A DNA stretch of 64,000 nucleotides from Camillea tinctor (taxonomy: Eukaryota; Ascomycota; Sordariomycetes; Xylariales; Xylariaceae): positions 38,079-102,078 of the forward strand of contig MU394151.1 in NCBI GenBank assembly GCA_022578605.1. The letters run 5' to 3'. The notes beneath the pieces are model-generated. The model was not told the origin of the DNA. It saw only the letters and a program-made list of their open reading frames with translations, and made no database searches. Each line of letters begins with the position of its first letter. Within the stretch, counting starts at the first letter, position 1. Positions 59,399-64,000 of this stretch are shown here, one piece after another. The position numbers and the translations under genes were made by a program.

Positions 59399-59461
59399 CT
59401 GTTAAAGTGCATATGCATCTGTCATCAACTTGCATTAGCGGTTATCACTTTATTTTAACAG
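59399..59461. repeat. Short imperfect inverted-repeat element
   Basis: CTGTTAAAGTG at the left and CACTTTATTTTAACAG at the right form inverted ends around about 36 bp. The end word matches the hairpin at 1925-1950, so the two may be relics of the same small element. Confidence 0.35.
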
Positions 59462-59781
59462 CTTCATGAGTTAGTACTTGTTAGGCTAGTAGATACACTC
59501 CAAGAGACCCCCACTTGAAAGATACCTAAGTTGGGGATTGCTACGGTGAAACTGTCTCCATACTTGCTAGTATTAGCAAGCAGCTTATAGCCGTCTCTAA
59601 CACCCGTGTAGATGGGGTTTGCTTGAGCTTAAGTCCGAGAACCACTCACATATAGAGCACAACCAGGTATACTGCAGTGGATATAACCATTCGTTCCCAA
59701 AAAGCTACACTAGAGCTAATCCCCCTGTGAAATAATTCAATAATGACTCTGACGGTTAGGGGTTGGGAATGAACAAAGAAC

Positions 59782-59880
59782 GTTGTAACAGTGATGGCAT
59801 CTGTAGTTGTAGTCTAGTGCCTCACACAACAACATATTGATTACCTAAGCACCTGCTTGGTCCCTCGCGACACTGACTAT
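59782..59880 (+). repeat. Dispersed repeat family A, copy 2
   Basis: Aligns with 10142-10237 over about 95 bp (shared TGTAAC, TGTAGTT, CACAACAAC, CCCTCG-GACACT, ACTATG). It lies directly before the onset of the AT-rich block. Confidence 0.6.
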
Positions 59881-60697
59881 GAAAACCATAGGTCATATGC
59901 TTCTCTGTTTGTTTGTTTATTTGTTTGTTTTATTGTTTAACGTTTAGGCTAAAGTAGCGTGTGCTTTTTTTTAGCAACTTCTTTAAGGATATAAAACGTG
60001 GCAAGTTATAGGTATATTTATTTATAAATATATTTATATTTATAAAGCTATTTTTTACTTTAAAAGCTTATTATTTTTTAATTAATAGCTGCTATAAACT
60101 AGTTTTATTAATTTATTATTATATAATTTTATTTTATTATATTATTTTTAAAAAAAATATTAAAAAGTTTTTTTTATTTTTAAGTAATATTTTATATTTT
60201 AATAAATTATTATTTAAGTTATAAAACTATTATTTAATATATATTAAATAATAAATAATTTTAAAACTTTTTTTATAATTTTATATTTTATATTTTTTAT
60301 TTATTTAAAAATTAATTATTATAAAATAAAAGCGTTTTTTATTATTATTTTATAGCTTTATAAAAATTATTATTTTTAACTTTTTAATGCTATTTTTAAT
60401 ATTTTTTATTTTTTTTATTTTATTAATTATAGCATTATTTTTTTAAGCTTAAAAAATAAATATATTTAATTAAAATAGTTTATAATTACGTAAAATTTTT
60501 AAAATTTTAATAAGTTTTAAATTAATTATATTTATTTTATTTATTATTATTTAATTTTATTATAAGTTTTAAAAGTTTAAATTAATTTTTTAATATTGTT
60601 AAGTTATTAATATAATATATTATATATTTTAAAATTTTACGTTATATTTTTAATAAAAAAAATATAAATATAATAAATTTTTAAATTATAATATTAA

Positions 60698-60862
60698 TGA
60701 TGGTTGCATGATAAGGACAGGAAGTCACCATGTACCCCGCACATAAATAGGTTGCGCCTTCCTGCGCAATCTCAGTTAAATAGTTCCTTTTTTAAACATA
60801 AATATACAACCGTTTTTTACACTTATTATTTTTATCTTTCTTAGTACGTATACCTATTAACA
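60698..60862. mobile_element. Solo-LTR-like island inside the AT-rich block
   Basis: 165 bp of normal-composition DNA begins TGATGGTTGCATG and ends CTATTAACA, i.e. TG...CA. It contains a CATAAATAGG TATA-like box and a TTGCGC...GCGCAA hairpin. It is flanked by ATTAA on the left and GTTAA on the right, a 5-bp near-duplication differing by one G/A. This is what a single LTR left after recombination looks like, inserted after, or spared by, the mutation that affected its surroundings. No internal retroelement sequence adjoins it. Confidence 0.5.
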
Positions 60863-62507
60863 GTTAAAATTATTTATAATATTAATTATAATTTTTATAA
60901 ATTAATATAATATTAAAATATTAATTAAAATTTTTTTTAAAAAGTAAAAATATTTAAAAGTATTTTTTTAAGTTATAAATAATTTTTATAAATTAAAAAT
61001 TATTAAAAATATTAATATTTTTTTATTAATTTTTTATTTAATTTTATATATAAAATTTAACTATAATTTTAATATTTATTATAATTAATATTATATTAAA
61101 GTTAATAAGTTTATTAATAATACTTAATTTTATAAAAAAATTTACTTTTTTATTACTTTTTATTTTATAATAATTAAAGTTTTATTTAAAAGTTATATTA
61201 TAAATTTTAATAAGTTTATATATAGCTATAAATATTTTTTAAAAAATAATTAAAGCGTTTTTTTAAATATTTTATATAATAATTATATTATTTATATATA
61301 AAATAATTTAATTTATAAAAAAGCGTTTAATTATTTTTTATAAATTTTTAAAAGCTTTTAAAGTTTTAATATTAAATATTATTTTATAAATATTTATATT
61401 TTTATTAATTATTATAATTTTTTTTTAGCTTTAATATATTATATATTTATAATTTAAGCTTTTTTTATTTTTAAACTTATTTAAAAATATTATAATTTTT
61501 TAAAAAGTTTTTATTATAAATTATTATATAAAAAATTTAATTGCTTTTTTTATTAATTTTTTTAATAAAGTTTATTTTAAAGCTTTTATTAAAATATAAA
61601 AAATATAAAATATTACGTTTTATTAATAAAAAAAGTTAATTAGTTAATTATAAATTTATTAAAGTTTTTTATAGTTTTTTTATTTTTTTATTTTTAATTA
61701 TTTTTTTAAAGTAATTTTAAAAGTTAATAAATAGTTTTTATATATTATTTATAGTTTATATATATATTTATATTTAATTTAATTAAATATTATTTTAATT
61801 ATAAATATATTTATTATTATAAATAAAGCATTTTAAAAAAATGTTTTTTATATTAATTTTTTTAATTGCTTTAATTAAAACTTTTTATATTAATATTATA
61901 TATTTTTTTAAATAAATATTAATAAGCTTTTAATAAATATTAATTATTTTTTTAATAAAAATTTTTTAACTTTTATATTATATTTTATTATTATATAATA
62001 ATATTAATAATAAAATAGTTTTTATTATTTTATAAAAGCTTATAATAAAAAACTTTTAATTATAATAAATAAAGCTTTAATATAATTAAAAATTTTTATA
62101 ACTTTAATTATTTTTATTTTTATATATTTTTTATATTTTAATTTTTTATTTAAATATATTTTTAATTATTTTAAAGTAATGTAATCACTGTATATTAAAA
62201 GGTACATAGCACTTTATATAGATAAAATAAAATAAAAATTAATATTAGTATTAGTAAATAAAATAAAAAAATAGTAACATTTAATGTGCAGCGTAGTTAT
62301 ATATTTAATGTTGCACTTTTTTATTTTTTTATATATTTATAATACTACTTTATATTGTTATATTTTATATTATATAGTGCAGTAAGTTTAATTTTAATGC
62401 AGTTATAAAAATTTTATTTTATTATTATTAAATAAACTTTTTAATTTAAACTTTTTTAATTAAAAAATAAGTTAAAAATAATATTTTTTTTTAAGCAAGC
62501 TAGCTGC

Positions 62508-62560
62508 ATTTAACGCTTTTTGCTAAAAATAAGTAAAATTTAACGCTTTTTGCTAAAAAT
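62508..62560 (+). repeat. Two copies of a 23-bp direct repeat
   Basis: The 23-bp word starting ATTTAACGCTTTTTG and ending CTAAAAAT occurs at 62508-62530 and identically at 62538-62560. It retains CG and GC dinucleotides in otherwise almost pure A+T sequence. Confidence 0.75.
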
Positions 62561-62929
62561 TAACAATTTAAATTAAAAAAATTATTTATTACTATAAAGT
62601 AAATTTTAATAAAAACATTTTAATTAATAAATAAACTTTTATTTATAATATTGCATTTAAATTAATAATTTTATATTAGCATTAACATTTATAATATTTT
62701 AATTAGCACGTTTTTTATAAAATGCTTTAAATTTTTAAAATATATAAAATTTTTGCAATTTTTAATTAAAAATTTTATATATAGCTTTTTTACTTTTTAC
62801 TTTACTTTATTTAAGTTTTTTACTTAAATTAGTGTTATGTAAAAAGCATGTACTTTATTAATTTGCAAAAACTTAAAATTTTTAAACCCCATTAAAAAAA
62901 ACAATAAACCTAACTTATATACAATTTAT

Positions 62930-63070
62930 TTTATTATTTCCATTTATTATTAACCTATTTTATTATTTTTATTATTGTTTTATTATTTTTATTTATTATT
63001 AACTCATTTTATTATTTTTATTATTGTTTTATTATTTTTATTATCGATTTATTATTTTTATTACCTTTAC
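62930..63070 (+). repeat. TTATT-rich imperfect tandem repeat
   Basis: TTTTATTATTTTTATTATTG-like units of about 20 bp repeat several times with small changes. Confidence 0.6.
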
Positions 63071-63301
63071 TTATTAATTTTAATATTTATTATTAATAAA
63101 TAACATAGTTTTGCTATAAAAAAGCGCTAAAAACGGCTAAAACTAGTTTGTATTTAATAAAGCTTTATTTAATTACTAAGCTTAAAATAAACTTATTACT
63201 TAGTTTTTTTTAACTTAGTTTTTTTTTAACTTAATTTTTTTTAATTAAAATGCTTAACTTTTAAGCAAATTATAAAAATGCTAAAAAAATAAGTATTAAA
63301 A

Positions 63302-63391
63302 AATAACTAAAGTATAAATAATAATTAAAGTATAAGTAATAATTAAAATATAAGTAATAATTAAAATATAAATAATAATTAAAGCATAAAT
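63302..63391 (+). repeat. 18-bp tandem repeat, five units
   Basis: Five consecutive 18-bp units of the form AATAATTAAAGTATAAGT, each differing by one to three substitutions (mostly G/A and C/T), at 63302, 63320, 63338, 63356 and 63374. The pattern of differences is what C-to-T/G-to-A mutation of an originally uniform array would leave. Confidence 0.75.
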
Positions 63392-64000
63392 AATAAAAAA
63401 AATTTAAAAAACTTTAAAAAAAAATCTTTTATATACTAGTTTAATAATAAATAAACTATATTTATTAAGTTTTTATAAAAATTTAAAACTTTATTTATTA
63501 AACTAAAAAACTAAAATAATTTAAAAAATTTAAATATACTTAAAAACATTAAAAAAAATAATAAAATAGCTAAATATTATTATAAGCTAATTTAATTTTT
63601 TAAAAGTAAATAAAAAGCAATAATATAGCAATAAGTTAAAAACATAATTAAATAAATAAATTTAATAAAAGTAATGTATAATAATTTAAAAAATAACATA
63701 AAAAATTATATAAATAATATAATAAAAAAATTTAAATTATAAACTTTATTTAAACAATTATTAACTTAAAACAATTTAATAATTTTTTTAAACTTTTAAA
63801 ATAATGTATTAAATTAAACTAAAATTTTAAACTTAATAAAAGCTTTAAATTATTAGTTGCAAATAAATTTAATATACTTGCTACATATAAAAAATACTTT
63901 ATTGTAATTATTATAAGTTAATAATTTATAATAACGTTTAAATAATTTGCAAAATTTAAAAGCATTATTAAAAAACTACTATTAAAATTAATTAAAAGTA

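Larger units (their letters stand above)
59940..64000. other. Extremely AT-rich, RIP-like block (non-coding)
   Basis: From about 59940 the sequence is nearly all A and T to the end of the window. Remaining G is mostly preceded by A (AAGT, AAGC, TAGC) and remaining C mostly followed by T, while CpA and TpG are scarce. RIP, which converts CpA to TpA on either strand, leaves exactly this pattern. No coding frame of any length survives. Such blocks are old transposons or centromeric/subtelomeric isochores in Pezizomycotina; which applies cannot be told from one window. An LTR-like unmutated island (60698-60862) interrupts it, and 62.2-64 kb carries weaker mutation and short tandem repeats. Confidence 0.85.

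Noticed and set aside
59940..64000. Mitochondrial insertion as an explanation of the AT-rich block
   Set aside because: No mitochondrial protein, rRNA or tRNA segment is recognisable, and the CpA/TpG depletion points to RIP; a search against the mitochondrial genome would settle it.
1..64000. CRISPR arrays, bacterial operons or phage genes
   Set aside because: No regularly spaced repeat array of that kind exists; the genes are intron-containing fungal genes.

Overview
The window is nuclear DNA of a filamentous ascomycete (Pezizomycotina, most likely a Sordariomycete). The evidence is short GT...AG introns of about 45-165 nt with CTAAC/CTGAC-type branch sites, typical fungal gene families, a single dispersed 5S rRNA gene, and a terminal block of extremely AT-rich DNA that looks like the product of repeat-induced point mutation (RIP). 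Gene structures here were built by hand from frame continuity and splice motifs. Exon coordinates are given in each entry, and summed exon lengths were checked to be multiples of three.

Left part (1-24.3 kb): the 3' end of an NAD kinase gene at the window edge; a 3 kb spacer with a tRNA-like relic; a secreted Ala/Pro-rich protein with several KR sites (3447-4512, minus); a membrane-anchored alpha/beta hydrolase with a TAP-like C-terminus (6942-9473, plus); a sugar porter of the major facilitator superfamily (12908-14957, plus); mitochondrial EF-Tu (16073-17523, plus); and a DHA1-type multidrug/polyamine transporter (22370-24288, plus) with a TATA box and an overlapping upstream ORF.

Middle part (27-34.2 kb) is the gene-dense core: ribosomal protein S29/uS14 (minus), an 837-bp element bounded by two 125-bp direct repeats that resembles a miniature LTR retrotransposon (TRIM), an ER protein disulfide isomerase ending in KDEL, an HSBP1-like small coiled-coil protein (minus), and a Tul1/Dsc1-type membrane RING E3 ligase. 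Three of these act in protein quality control. The functions are known from the families; any functional link between the neighbours is inference.

Right part (34.2-59.2 kb) is gene-poor: a G/C-homopolymer stretch that looks like an assembly artefact, repeat relics, a 5S rRNA gene (40288-40406), a Ser-rich disordered protein (44401-45642, minus), then almost 9.5 kb with no supported gene, an aldo-keto reductase of the norsolorinic-acid-reductase type (55131-56279, minus) and a bZIP/DUF3425-like transcription factor (58233-59187, minus).

From about 59.94 kb to the end the DNA turns abruptly into almost pure A+T with depleted CpA/TpG, no coding potential and short tandem repeats. A single LTR-like, non-mutated island lies at 60698-60862. 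No CRISPR array, prokaryotic-type operon or toxin gene was seen. The most interesting items are the TRIM-like element, the un-mutated LTR-like island in the RIP-like desert, an apparent excess of AAG 3' splice sites, and the possible Kex2-processed secreted precursor.
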